Source: Mucilaginibacter jinjuensis (GTDB taxonomy: Bacteria > Bacteroidota > Bacteroidia > Sphingobacteriales > Sphingobacteriaceae). Taken from it: a DNA stretch of 64,000 nt. Positions 48,301 through 52,862 of the stretch are shown here, piece after piece. Within the stretch, counting starts at the first letter, position 1, and each line of letters begins with the position of its first letter. The notes beneath the pieces were generated by a model. The model saw only the letters and a program-made list of their open reading frames with translations, did no database searches and had not been told where the DNA came from. A program made the position numbers and the translations under genes. Location of the stretch: assembly GCF_028596025.1 (NCBI RefSeq), contig NZ_CP117167.1, positions 124,001 to 188,000 of the forward strand, in the 5' to 3' direction.

Positions 48301-48931
48301 GAGCCATAATTATACAGCTGTAGTTACTGGCAATGGATTAAACAGAAGCCAGAGTTTTTCTACCGGGTTAACATTTGATAATCTGGTACCCGGTGCTTAT
48401 AACGTTTGTATCACTGATGCGGATTTACCGGGTTACCAGCAATGTTTTGATCTTACGGTAACCGAACCTAAAGATCTGACCTTATATGCAACGCTTAATA
48501 AATCGGTAAATACTGTTACGCTCGCATTATCAGGAGGCAACACTTACAATATTGAAGTAAATGGGGTAAATTATAAAACAAACGATAATTCGATCAGCCT
48601 TCAATTGACCCAAGGCCATAACCGGATTGTTTTGAGTTCTGATTTGGTTTGCCAGGGGAACATTGAAAAGTTAATTGATATTGATACCAACCCGGTACCT
48701 TACCCTAACCCGGTAACAGACATTTTAAATGTTAACCTGGGGCAAACTACGGCCAAAAAAGCTACTCTTCAATTATACGGCGTGACAGATGGTATGCTTA
48801 AAATGACTGCCGATTATCCGAATGCAACTGGTGTACTTAAGTTAGATGTTAGCAACCTGCCGCTTGGTATTTACACGTTGCATGTAATAACCGACGATAA
48901 AAACTATACTTATAAGATTATTAAACGATGA
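36368..48931 (+). CDS. Giant T9SS-secreted surface protein with eight NHL beta-propellers
   Basis: This 4187-residue protein starts with a signal peptide (MNKIFPALSLFFISFVFFCKAQ). Eight modules follow, beginning near residues 26, 522, 998, 1493, 1978, 2390, 2807 and 3224. Each opens with an ISYxxPQ-like strand segment and carries six NHL repeats of the form GNLYVADxxNNxIRKITPxGxVTTxAG. Each closes with a putative-Ig cap (SPALPxGLxFxxxTGxISGTP). Modules 1-4 end in an additional IPT/TIG domain (ITITGSNF...) and modules 5-8 do not. After 3627 come an Ig-like segment, three MBG-type repeats (about 3711-3950), a SprB-like repeat (NVTCKGQNNGSI, about 3952-4040) and a type A T9SS sorting domain (PYPNPVTDILNV...YTYKIIKR, from about 4112). 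It is probably an exposed binding protein or adhesin; the ligand is unknown. Its stop codon overlaps the next start as ATGA. Confidence 0.9.
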   Translation: MNKIFPALSLFFISFVFFCKAQSPQISYSSPQQINVGATVTNITPTNTGGAVVSANGYSYTGTFAGSGTYSTTDGTGLAASFYYPIGIAADNNGNIYVSDQYGNKIRKITAAGVVTTLAGSGSTGNINGTGIAASFNQPCGIAVDATGNVYTADRNNNLIRKIDPQGVVSTLAGGGNYGNLDGTGANAGFYTPYGLAVDANNNIYVAELGGNRIRKITPAGVVTTFAGNGTSGSIDGTGTNASFNSPTGLVFDATGSLYVAENGGNRIRKISPAGVVTTVAGSGYSGAVNANGTNASFNAPTGLAIDAGGNLYIADQGNNMVRMLSPSGDVSTLTGNLTSGNTNGLGAVARLNKPTGVVLINGKAYIADCYNNQIRSIDIGGYFISPATLPDGLTFNSSTGVIGGKPNVTASAKDYTVTATNQYGSGTAVINISVVSPAVAPVITGFTPASSIAGNYITITGNNFYEASAVSIGGQTATFSIRSPSTIVAKIPVGATSGSVSITNPYGQASKSGFTITTIPTLSYTTPQHLNTGQAVSIIPAGNENVPALYSGKKLIFAGGDAGGATDGTGIGASFYSPGGLTTDDMGNIYVCDVNNRLIRKITPQGVVSTYAGSSVSPNLNISYPAGVAADHSGNIYLADRNGIIYKIAPNGTFSAFAGNGYSGSNNGTGSAASFNSPSSIVIDDNGNLYVSDAGNNMIRKITPAGVVTTLAGGSGLGSTDGTGAAAKFSNPQGLAIDKAGNIYVADFGNTLIRKITPAGIVTTLAGNTSNISGQDVDGIGVAARFYFPGSLAFDSGGNLYVTEYNGAIRKISSQGNVTTIQPPSGAFTPFGITIDQADNIYYSDYPSNKIYQIALTGYSVSPALPDGLILNQDGKITGSANVVSPATDYTVTAANLAGKKAIVINIDVTIPALPPVITAVSPDNVGSGMSVKLTGSNFLGTTAVKVGSASVDFIVVSPTVIALNIPQGSTATTIDVTNPYGTVTYNQLQLKPAPIISYTAPQSFTVGTAITSLTPVNNGGEITGAYGTVTTYAGNGTDGYTNGALADSRFSTPQGMTMDGDGNIYVADNYYQIRKITKNGNVTTLAGGTSNTGYKDGVGSAAYFYNPKGLTTDAAGNIYVADQGNNRIRKITPDGTVTTFAGNGQGFTNGAAASATFNNPTGLVFDVKGNLYVSDMYNNAIRKITPGGQVTTFAGGNYGTSTDGIGTAAIFSFPSGLTIDAAGNLYVTEFNGNTIRKITPGGNVTTVTGSTSGYADGPVATAKFSNPVSITADGFGNLFVVDQFNQRIRKITPDGIVSTLAGGNSNNRLTDGIGSNAGFNYPYGILIGPDGNLYVSDPGNKAIRKVIQTGYTVSPALPDGLILDPATGVISGTPTVASASKAYVITGNNAYGSSKATINIEVKIPAVAPAITSFTPVTATAGNAITITGSNFTSASGVQIGGVDATSYTVVSSTIIKAIVPAGGGGNNVKITNTYGSATAPGFAYAVAPIISYPATASLKAGVAVTAINVTNSGSIVPAAIFAQVKSIAGSTETQSSADVNQPVAVVIDAAGNTYSAENTLIRKITPAGVVTVFAGSTTSGSTNGTGGSASFTQINALAIDKAGNLFVADGGSYRIRKVTPAGVVSTFAGDGTNAFNDGPAASASFKSINGLAFDSWGNLFVVDAGSYRIRKITPDGTVSTFAGNSFGSGTDGSLATATFYNPKGITIDDYDNIYVTDYNAIRKITPAGVTTLAGGGYQQGKIDGTGATATFYNPQGITCDMVGNLYVADVDNHLIRKITPQGVVSTIAGTGVGALVDKVGTAASFKKPWGIVFANGYLYVADKGNNSVRKMALLGYKTSPALPAGMSISGLGAIAGTPVDISPATDYTITAFNSAGSGSATIKIDVGVPQAAPVITSIAPVAANSGSIITITGSNFTGATSVTLGGMAAQSYNVISPTSIVAVVATGSASGNVVVNNPYGNGSLAGFNFVGSPQISYGNQNAFTEGKTIADIQPNNSGTTIDPVVYTTVSTVAATANFPAPVNNNSNFYYNYIAGLTTDKAGNIYVSDQSVSIIRKITPAGAVSNFAGNGNGGLTNGNVSNATFANPKDIVFDVSGNMFVLDRGNNVIRKITAAGDVSTFAGNGDNWSVDGVGVAASFGAPNNMAIDALGNLYVTDDASSTIRKITPAGVVSTLAGSGVVGSANGTGTAASFNSPNALCVDINGNLYVGEQTNHLIRKITPGGVVTTFFGGGQGSTADGLTYTYSGSALTVDKLGNVYIADGALNKIMKISPAGVASTVAGSGTNLLVNAVGKLAAFSAPIAICYDQSSGNLYVSSDQQIRKIVLTGYVIDQPLPSGLKFDSATGKISGTPNSVMAAKTYTVTGYNGNGSSATTISLSVGYPDKPQINYTASQTFTANVTITPLQPTISGGGIPTGGFGRVSRVAGTGENGYTDGPANSATFKYPSGIAVDKDGNIYVTHLVDNVVRKISPLGIVSTYAGTGHSNFPLALDNPTGLAINSKDELFISVGDDWPQPDQNNRIIKIANGQETTFAGSDNYGFKDGTGSDALFNSSYQLSCDKNDNLYVADQQNNAIRKITPAGVVTTVAGNGKIGAANGTGSAATFNNPDAVTANIDGNLYVADTKNNLIRKITPAGVVTTFAGSGTASSVDGTGIAASFNYPTGIIADNIGNIYVADYHGNTIRKITIDGVVTTIAGNGAAGSVSGIGKAAGFNGPVTLGLTNSQDALIVAEYGGNVVSKVKLTGYSIDKPLPQGLNFNVNTGIITGTPKKAMPATDYVITATNASGTSSTKVTITVTAEPAPDISYPSSKVYTYTPVTIQPVNKGGTVPAVIYGNTITIAGNTQAGSTDGTSTTASFNGPTGVITDNVGNIYIADQAGHKIRKITPDGTVSTFAGSGTAGYYDGPGAIAMFNHPCGLAFDSDENLYVTDKTNNMIRKITPDGMVSTLAGNLNANSHNGNGTAAGFYYPYGIVADANNNLYIAEMGGSLIRKVTLDGTVTTFAGGGQYGTNQDGTGTSAGFYNPTGIVIDSKGNFFIADYNNNTIRKITPAGVVTTFAGAVSNLYESKDGTGADARFYRPTSIAIDNSDNLYVTDQATSLIRKITPAAVVTTLAGTLYRSGSGDGVGMAAAFNQPTGITLTTDGRLLVADFGNNTIRSIDINGYALSQALPAGLAFDSKTGIVSGTTTKVTAVNNYPVITANNTGINNTALTLEVLPLPAPDIKYDTPIVLGVNEPAGNLSPKNKGGPVPAAVYGNVITLAGTPGVFGFADGAGPAASFANLTGLTNGIDGNIYAVDTRYGLIRRISRDGKVVSVAGNISLNLDPNALAVRLNSPANIVTDATGNFYITDRGNNTIKKITPAGVVTAYAGTGGATSYDGYIGSASFNSPDGIAIDASGNLFISEAGGYKIRKITVSTSQVTTVANIPNQGGSFSPSRIVVDNQGNLFVTDYANNLIRKITSTGTISVFAGSGLAANKDGIGTGAGILAPAALTIDVNNNLYVATQNLIRKITPDGVVTTIAGTDAEGAVNGIGTTASFAQPQGLLFDNTGALFVADTKNSLVRTVSLTEYAISPALPVGLAFDQTTGTISGTPTTLSPATDYTVSAYNVTGAGLFKVNISVIKKTQQIITFASKANVTYGDNDFTPAASSNNPAIAITYSTDNPAVATIINGKIHIAGAGVVNITASQAGNALYVQAVDVVQALTVSPMPVTVTADAISKIYGDIDPALTYQVTSGHLIGSDQFSGNIARLGGQKAGSYNINQGTLALSANYAIKFVSVPFVISKKQLNVKALDTGWTYGGPVIANLPVQYDGFVFADGGDSLKIKPVANTEATIHSPAGTYVITPSGGDDGNYTFVYVNGTLTIKKGSLTITADDKTRAVGKTDPEFTVSYNGFVNGDDASTLGTRPVVTSAANSSSTAGTYDLIPGGASSNNYDFVYSNGKLTITPSVTNFLVSATNVTCKGQNNGSIAIKATESHNYTAVVTGNGLNRSQSFSTGLTFDNLVPGAYNVCITDADLPGYQQCFDLTVTEPKDLTLYATLNKSVNTVTLALSGGNTYNIEVNGVNYKTNDNSISLQLTQGHNRIVLSSDLVCQGNIEKLIDIDTNPVPYPNPVTDILNVNLGQTTAKKATLQLYGVTDGMLKMTADYPNATGVLKLDVSNLPLGIYTLHVITDDKNYTYKIIKR

Positions 48932-49626
48932 GAAAAATTTTAGCATTTATATTTCTAATAACTGTTCTTTATAGTTGCGGTGGTGGGGGAAGCTCAGACA
49001 CGAAGGAAACTCCCGCCCCGGCACCCGAAAAGGCTACGCTGGTAGCGCCGGCGCAAAATGAGTTATGCACACAAGGGACTGTAATTTCACCTACACAAAG
49101 TACTGTAACTTTAAAATGGAATGCGGCCCTGAACGCCGAAAGCTATGATGTTAATATTAAAGACCTGGATGCAGGTACTACAACAACACAAACAACAACT
49201 ACCACACAGGTTGATGTGAATTTGAAACGTAATACGGCATACTCTTGGGCTGTTACTTCAAAATCCACAAAAAATAGCACTACAGCCCAAAGCGATTTCT
49301 GGAAGTTTTATAATTCAGGCCCGGCAGCAACCAACTATGCGCCATTTCCTGCCGACCTTACAGCACCCTCTACAGGGCAAAAGGTAACAGCCGTAAATGG
49401 TAAGGTAACTTTAAGCTGGAATGGCAGTGATGTTGATAACGACATTGCCGGATACAATTTGTATTGGGGAACTTCTGCAAATGTAACACTATTAAAAAGC
49501 GGTATCACAGCAAGCCCATATAGTGCAGATGTTGTAAGTGGCAGTACTTATTACTGGAAAATTATTACTATCGACTCCAAAGGAAACACATCCGATTCGG
49601 GGCTGGCTCAATTTAGTGTGAATTAA
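48928..49626 (+). CDS. Surface-type lipoprotein with two fibronectin III-like domains
   Basis: This 232-residue protein begins with a short lipoprotein signal, MRKILAFIFLITVLYSCGGGG, with the lipidated cysteine at residue 17. A Gly/Ser/acidic linker follows (SSDTKETPAPAPE), similar to linkers that direct lipoproteins to the Bacteroidota surface. Two fibronectin III-like folds then come: about 38-128 (STVTLKWNAALNAESYDVNIKDL...YSWAVTSK) and about 140-232 (KVTLSWNGSDVDNDIAGYNLYWG...TYYWKIITIDSKGNTSDSGLAQFSVN). Its ATG overlaps the stop of the giant gene by four bases, so translation is probably coupled and the two proteins likely work together. It could anchor or dock the giant protein (inference). 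Confidence 0.85.
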   Translation: MRKILAFIFLITVLYSCGGGGSSDTKETPAPAPEKATLVAPAQNELCTQGTVISPTQSTVTLKWNAALNAESYDVNIKDLDAGTTTTQTTTTTQVDVNLKRNTAYSWAVTSKSTKNSTTAQSDFWKFYNSGPAATNYAPFPADLTAPSTGQKVTAVNGKVTLSWNGSDVDNDIAGYNLYWGTSANVTLLKSGITASPYSADVVSGSTYYWKIITIDSKGNTSDSGLAQFSVN

Positions 49627-49760
49627 TATTAAGTCAAACTAATTAATTAGAAAAGCTTATTAGGTTTTTTTCTGATATTAAAAAAAAGGTTACGCCATTA
49701 CAATAAATAGGTAAAATCTTTAAGCCTTAATGAGTCAAACAAGCTGTAAAAAGTCCATAT

Positions 49761-49782
49761 TTCGATTCCCGTCGGGACCACT
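49761..49782 (+). repeat. Putative attR: fragment of the tRNA-Arg 3' end
   Basis: This is an exact 22-bp copy of 36127-36148. The bases before it do not continue the tRNA, so it is a fragment, not a second gene. It sits 134 bp after the lipoprotein stop and right before a terminator. Confidence 0.75.
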
Positions 49783-49790
49783 AAAAAATG

Positions 49791-49824
49791 AAAGCCTTCA
49801 GATGGAAACATGGAGGCTTTTTTT
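49791..49824 (+). terminator. Intrinsic terminator just beyond attR
   Basis: AAAGCCTTCA (49791-49800) pairs with TGGAGGCTTT (49811-49820) with one wobble, followed by T7. It lies 9 bp after the tRNA fragment. It could be the terminator that originally served tRNA-Arg before insertion (inference). Confidence 0.75.
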
Positions 49825-49851
49825 GTTTGAGATACATTACCGCATTGAGGG

Positions 49852-50433
49852 TTATTGATTACAAATTACTTTTGCTGCTGCTTTTGCCAATTTAACGGGT
49901 TGAGAATTACCCAATGCTTTACTCCGGATAATGGCACCTTCAAAAAGCATTACTACTTGCATGGCTATTGATTTATAATCCGCTATTTTTCCCTCTTTTA
50001 AATAAGATTCAATAAGTTGTTGAACTGCTGCCACATAAGTATCATAAGCTGCCTCTATTTCTTTCGCTTTGTTTGCATATTCTGTTTTTGCGTTCATGGC
50101 AAAACATCCATCTAACATGCCTGAATTTACTAAGGCTGACAGAAAATCAAAAATTATTAAAGCCTTATCAACAGGGTTTCTGATGGTGGATTTTTCCAGA
50201 TAGTCAGAAATAGCCTTATATCTCAATTGATGATAGTGATCAATTGTAGCTGTAATTAGACCTTCTTTAGATGTAAAATGCTTATAAAGTGTACGTTTTG
50301 AAATACCAGTACCCTCGGTTATCGTATCTACTCCGGTAGCATGAAACCCATTTCTATAAAAAAGGTCGTAAGCATATTTAATCATTTCATCGCGTTTCAA
50401 AGACTTTGAACCCGATTCTATTTCTTTATTCAT
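49852..50433 (-). CDS. TetR family transcriptional regulator
   Basis: This is a 193-residue TetR-type repressor. The N-terminal helix-turn-helix is clear: RDEMIKYAYDLFYRNGFHATGVDTITEGTGISKRTLYKHFTSKEGLITATIDHY (about residues 14-68). The C-terminal ligand-binding part is helical, with FDFLSALVNSGMLDGCFAMNAKTEYA as in TetR regulators of the AcrR/YcdC-like kind that sense small organic compounds. It is divergent from an SDR gene, and the 134-bp gap contains two inverted repeats of the same design that are the probable operators. It should therefore regulate itself and the SDR. Confidence 0.92.
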   Translation of the reverse strand: MNKEIESGSKSLKRDEMIKYAYDLFYRNGFHATGVDTITEGTGISKRTLYKHFTSKEGLITATIDHYHQLRYKAISDYLEKSTIRNPVDKALIIFDFLSALVNSGMLDGCFAMNAKTEYANKAKEIEAAYDTYVAAVQQLIESYLKEGKIADYKSIAMQVVMLFEGAIIRSKALGNSQPVKLAKAAAKVICNQ

Positions 50434-50448
50434 CTCTGAGAAATATTT

Positions 50449-50484
50449 ATTGCAAATGTAAACTAACCTGTTTACATTTGCAAT
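50449..50484. promoter_or_regulatory. Symmetric bidirectional promoter and TetR operator O1
   Basis: This is a perfect inverted repeat with 15-bp arms (50449-50463 and 50470-50484) around TAACCT, core TGTAAAC-N6-GTTTACA. Each arm contains TTGC and, read outward from the far arm, TACATTTG. On the plus strand TTG (50450-50452), N20 and TACATTTG (50473-50480) form a Bacteroidota promoter for the SDR. On the minus strand TTG (50483-50481), N20 and TACATTTG (50460-50453) form an identical promoter for tetR. A repressor bound here would block both. Confidence 0.75.
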
Positions 50485-50487
50485 TGT

Positions 50488-50507
50488 TGTAAACAGGTCT
50501 GTTTACA
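50488..50507. promoter_or_regulatory. TetR operator O2
   Basis: TGTAAAC-N6-GTTTACA again, with arms extended to 9 bp (50488-50496 and 50499-50507). The centre lies 31 bp from that of O1, about three helical turns, and it covers the predicted transcription start of the SDR. Confidence 0.7.
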
Positions 50508-50566
50508 CCTGACACTAACAGAACATAAAACTGATATTGATAATCAGTAGTTTAAAAATTAACAAA

Positions 50567-51367
50567 ATGGAAGAAAACAAACAGTTAGGTACTGCTGTGG
50601 TAACAGGGGCCTCTTCGGGATTAGGCGAAATATTTGCCGAAAGATTAGCTAAACGCGGTTATAACCTAAAGTTGGTAGCGCGCCGTAAAGACAGATTAGA
50701 TAAACTTGCAGCCAAATTGCAAAGCAAGTACAGTATACAGGTTACCAACCTGGTGGCAGACCTGGGTTCAGAAACAGATTTAGAAAATGTGGTTAACAAT
50801 CTGAAAGCAGATAAAAGCATTACTATGCTCATTAATAATGCCGGTACCAGTACACTTGCACCAATTACAGCCACAAGCGTTGCTAAACAGAAAGAGATGG
50901 TTGATGTAAATATTACCGCCTTAATGCTACTTTCGAACACGGTTTTGCCTCATTTTATTGAGAAAAACGAAGGCGTTTTAATTAACATAGCATCAGTACT
51001 TGGTTTTTATTCATTACCTGTAAGCTCAATTTATAGCGGTACAAAAGGGTTCGTGGTTCAATATACACGTGGGTTGCAGGAAGAATTGAAAGGAACAAAT
51101 ATTCGTGTTCAGTTAGTGAATCCTGCTACTACGGCAACAGAAATATGGGAAGTGGGTGGTGTGCCGTTATCTGCATTGGATCAGTCTACTATTATGACTG
51201 CCGAGGATTGTGTTGATGCAACACTTTCCGGATTAGATAAAGGTGAGCTCACCACACATCCGTCAGTAAATGATCAAAAAATAATTGATGCTTATGAAGA
51301 TGCCCGTAACCAATTATTTGGTGCCTCACAAAGCGGTAGACCGGCGGAGCGTTATCTGCAAAATTGA
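50567..51367 (+). CDS. SDR family oxidoreductase (TetR-controlled)
   Basis: This is a short-chain dehydrogenase/reductase of 266 residues from the ATG at 50567 (MEENKQLGTAVVTGASSGLGEIFAERLAKRG). The frame is open ten codons further upstream, but the chosen start matches the family and leaves a 5' leader. The cofactor motif is TGASSGLG, followed by LVARRKDRL (typical of NADP-using DltE/YqjQ-like members). NNAG is in MLINNAGTS, and the catalytic serine is in INIASVLGFYSLP with the YxxxK motif in IYSGTKGF. It is divergent from tetR, which probably represses it. Substrate unknown. Confidence 0.9.
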   Translation: MEENKQLGTAVVTGASSGLGEIFAERLAKRGYNLKLVARRKDRLDKLAAKLQSKYSIQVTNLVADLGSETDLENVVNNLKADKSITMLINNAGTSTLAPITATSVAKQKEMVDVNITALMLLSNTVLPHFIEKNEGVLINIASVLGFYSLPVSSIYSGTKGFVVQYTRGLQEELKGTNIRVQLVNPATTATEIWEVGGVPLSALDQSTIMTAEDCVDATLSGLDKGELTTHPSVNDQKIIDAYEDARNQLFGASQSGRPAERYLQN

Positions 51368-51390
51368 TACATGGCAGGCACTGTTTTTGA

Positions 51391-51422
51391 AAAAGCCTTT
51401 GGATGAAAATCTGAAGGCTTTT
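51391..51422 (+). terminator. Intrinsic terminator after the TetR-controlled SDR
   Basis: AAAAGCCTT (51391-51399) pairs with AAGGCTTTT (51414-51422). An inner GGAT/ATCT stem closed by a GAAA tetraloop continues the helix. Confidence 0.75.
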
Positions 51423-51517
51423 CTGTTTAAGATATAACGCGATAATAGGCACACGTGGCATGCATGTCGCCGACAATTGAGACTATACAATCATTACTCA
51501 ATTGCGGGTAACAAGTT

Positions 51518-51525
51518 TACCTTTG
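51518..51525 (+). promoter_or_regulatory. Candidate -7 element upstream of yjdM
   Basis: TACCTTTG matches TAnnTTTG and lies 13 bp before the ATG. The -33 region is weak (TTA at 51494-51496). Confidence 0.4.
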
Positions 51526-51538
51526 TCAAAATATTAAT

Positions 51539-51877
51539 ATGATAGAACTACCTCCATGCCCGTTGTGCAAATCAACCTTTACCTATGAAATGAATGGCTT
51601 GCTTGCCTGTCCAGAATGCGGCCATGAATGGAGCCCGGAAGAAGAAAGTGCCGGAGATCATCAGTTCATAGTAAAAGATAGCAATGGAAACATCCTGCAA
51701 AATGGAGATTCGGTAGTAACAATTAAGAACCTGCCGGTAAAAGGTTCGTCCCAAAGTATAAAGGCAGGAACCAAAGTTAAAAACATCCGTTTGGTAGATA
51801 GCGACCATAATATTGATTGTAAAATTGATGGCTTCGGCGCCATGGCACTTAAATCTGAGTTTGTAAAAAAAGCATAG
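51539..51877 (+). CDS. yjdM: Zinc ribbon protein YjdM (PhnA-like)
   Basis: This 112-residue cytoplasmic protein has an N-terminal zinc ribbon ([25 protein letters not shown], residues about 7-33) and a C-terminal SH3-like PhnA/YjdM domain ([25 protein letters not shown]...[12 protein letters not shown] region, ending [10 protein letters not shown]). The length and both domains match the family. YjdM was once called the alkylphosphonate uptake protein PhnA, but no phosphonate genes are nearby and its biochemical role is not established. It stands alone, with its own promoter element. Confidence 0.93.
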   Translation: MIELPPCPLCKSTFTYEMNGLLACPECGHEWSPEEESAGDHQFIVKDSNGNILQNGDSVVTIKNLPVKGSSQSIKAGTKVKNIRLVDSDHNIDCKIDGFGAMALKSEFVKKA

Positions 51878-51935
51878 GGCCGATTTTTCGGAATCCAAGC
51901 CTGGCCTGATATTGATTAAATGTTTTTGGCCTTAC

Positions 51936-52067
51936 ATGGGCAGATACAGCTATCTGGCCCCATTTCTGGTAATGATTTTATTTATTGGCTTTGCGGAGTT
52001 AAGTTTCCGGTTATATGGAAATTGGGCTGGAGGGTGGATTAAAAAGCTATTGATCAATTTGAAATAA
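51936..52067 (+). CDS. Possible small membrane protein (43 residues)
   Basis: An ATG at 51936 opens a 43-codon frame with a hydrophobic stretch (YLAPFLVMILFIGFAELSFRLYG) followed by a basic tail (WIKKLLINLK) and a TAA stop. The arrangement of one membrane segment and a positively charged end is typical of small membrane proteins, but the same could arise by chance or be the leftover of a longer gene. I recognise no family and see no good promoter. Low confidence. Confidence 0.3.
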   Translation: MGRYSYLAPFLVMILFIGFAELSFRLYGNWAGGWIKKLLINLK

Positions 52068-52169
52068 TACAAAAAGGCCCGCCGAATTTCTGAGAACCTG
52101 TTTTTCACGTTGCCTTCGGTACTGCGTGAGGGTTAAATAAGAAGAATTTACGTAATTTGCCATCACTTT

Positions 52170-52765
52170 ATGGACGTGAATAACAAAGATGTCATCATTG
52201 CTTATGTGCGTAAATCGGTGCCGATTTCGGACGCCGAAGCAGTAGATTTGGCTGCTGCATTAAAGAATTGCGGGTGAAGAAGCGGCAGTTTTTAATTCAG
52301 CCTAATTTTACGGCTAAAAGCAGGTATTTCGTTATTAGTGGTGCGTTAAGAGCTTATGTAATTGGTGAGGATGGGCAGGATCATACCATTCAGCTTGCTT
52401 TGGAGGAGTGGTGGATATCCGACTATAATAGTTATATCTATCAGCAGCCAGCGAGCATGTTTGTAATTGCCATGGAAGATTCCCTGTTATTAGAAATTAC
52501 CCATCAGAACGAAAGCAGACTGAAGGCTGAAAATCATCATTTCGAAACCTTTTTTCGTACCCTAGCAGAGCGATCGGTTGCTTTTATGCAAAGGCGAATT
52601 GTCACTAACCTCACCCAGTCGGCCGAGGAACGTTACGAGACTTTTATGGAGCGTTATGCCGTTTTTACCCGCCGCTTTCCGCAATATGTCATTGCGTCTT
52701 ATCTGGGTATGACGACAGAATTTCTCTCCAAAATTCGTAACCAGCGCGTAAAGCCAAAATCTTAA
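52170..52765 (+). pseudogene. Crp/Fnr family regulator gene interrupted by a frameshift
   Basis: The first 33 codons from the ATG at 52170 (MDVNNKDVIIAYVRKSVPISDAEAVDLAAALK) stop in frame at about 52275. The remainder continues in another frame (ELRVKKRQFLIQPNFTAKSRYFVISGALRAYVIGEDG) to 52765. Joining them at the AAA run near 52262-52264 with one extra A gives a normal 198-residue Crp/Fnr protein. Its parts are a cyclic-nucleotide-type sensor domain, a helix around FFRTLAERSVAFMQRR, and a DNA-binding end (QYVIASYLGMTTEFLSKIRNQ). A TTG at 52268 could start a shortened product lacking the first strand. Either the gene is broken by a one-base deletion or the base is missing from the sequence. 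An SDR gene follows on the same strand. Confidence 0.8.
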
Positions 52766-52862
52766 TCTACTTCAACCTTATTTCCTAATCTACTTCATCG
52801 TTACCGGGTGCCCGAAACACCAACTTTGCTTTATCGAAAAACAAAATAATACGATAAAGAAA

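Larger units (their letters stand above)
36127..49782 (+). mobile_element. Putative tRNA-Arg genomic island without an integrase
   Basis: The segment between the two copies of the tRNA-Arg 3' end contains only two genes, the giant NHL-propeller surface protein and its coupled lipoprotein. The left copy completes the intact tRNA. The right copy is a bare 22-bp fragment followed by a terminator, as expected if integration displaced the original tRNA 3' flank. No integrase, excisionase or replication gene is present inside or next to it, so the island is either degenerate or was moved by an enzyme supplied in trans. The island call is inferred from the repeat and the layout. Confidence 0.6.

Noticed and set aside
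36368..48931. Regular DNA repeats in the giant gene considered as a CRISPR array or satellite
   Set aside because: The repeats are coding, about 150-170 bp per blade, diverged at DNA level and kept in frame across 4187 codons; there are no short identical repeats with unique spacers.
49761..49782. A second tRNA-Arg gene after the island
   Set aside because: Only the T-loop to discriminator part is present; the D arm and anticodon arm are missing, so it is a fragment and a candidate attR.
52255..52275. Programmed frameshifting in the Crp/Fnr gene
   Set aside because: The junction lacks a standard X-XXY-YYZ slippery site and no stable downstream structure is evident; a one-base deletion or sequencing error is simpler.
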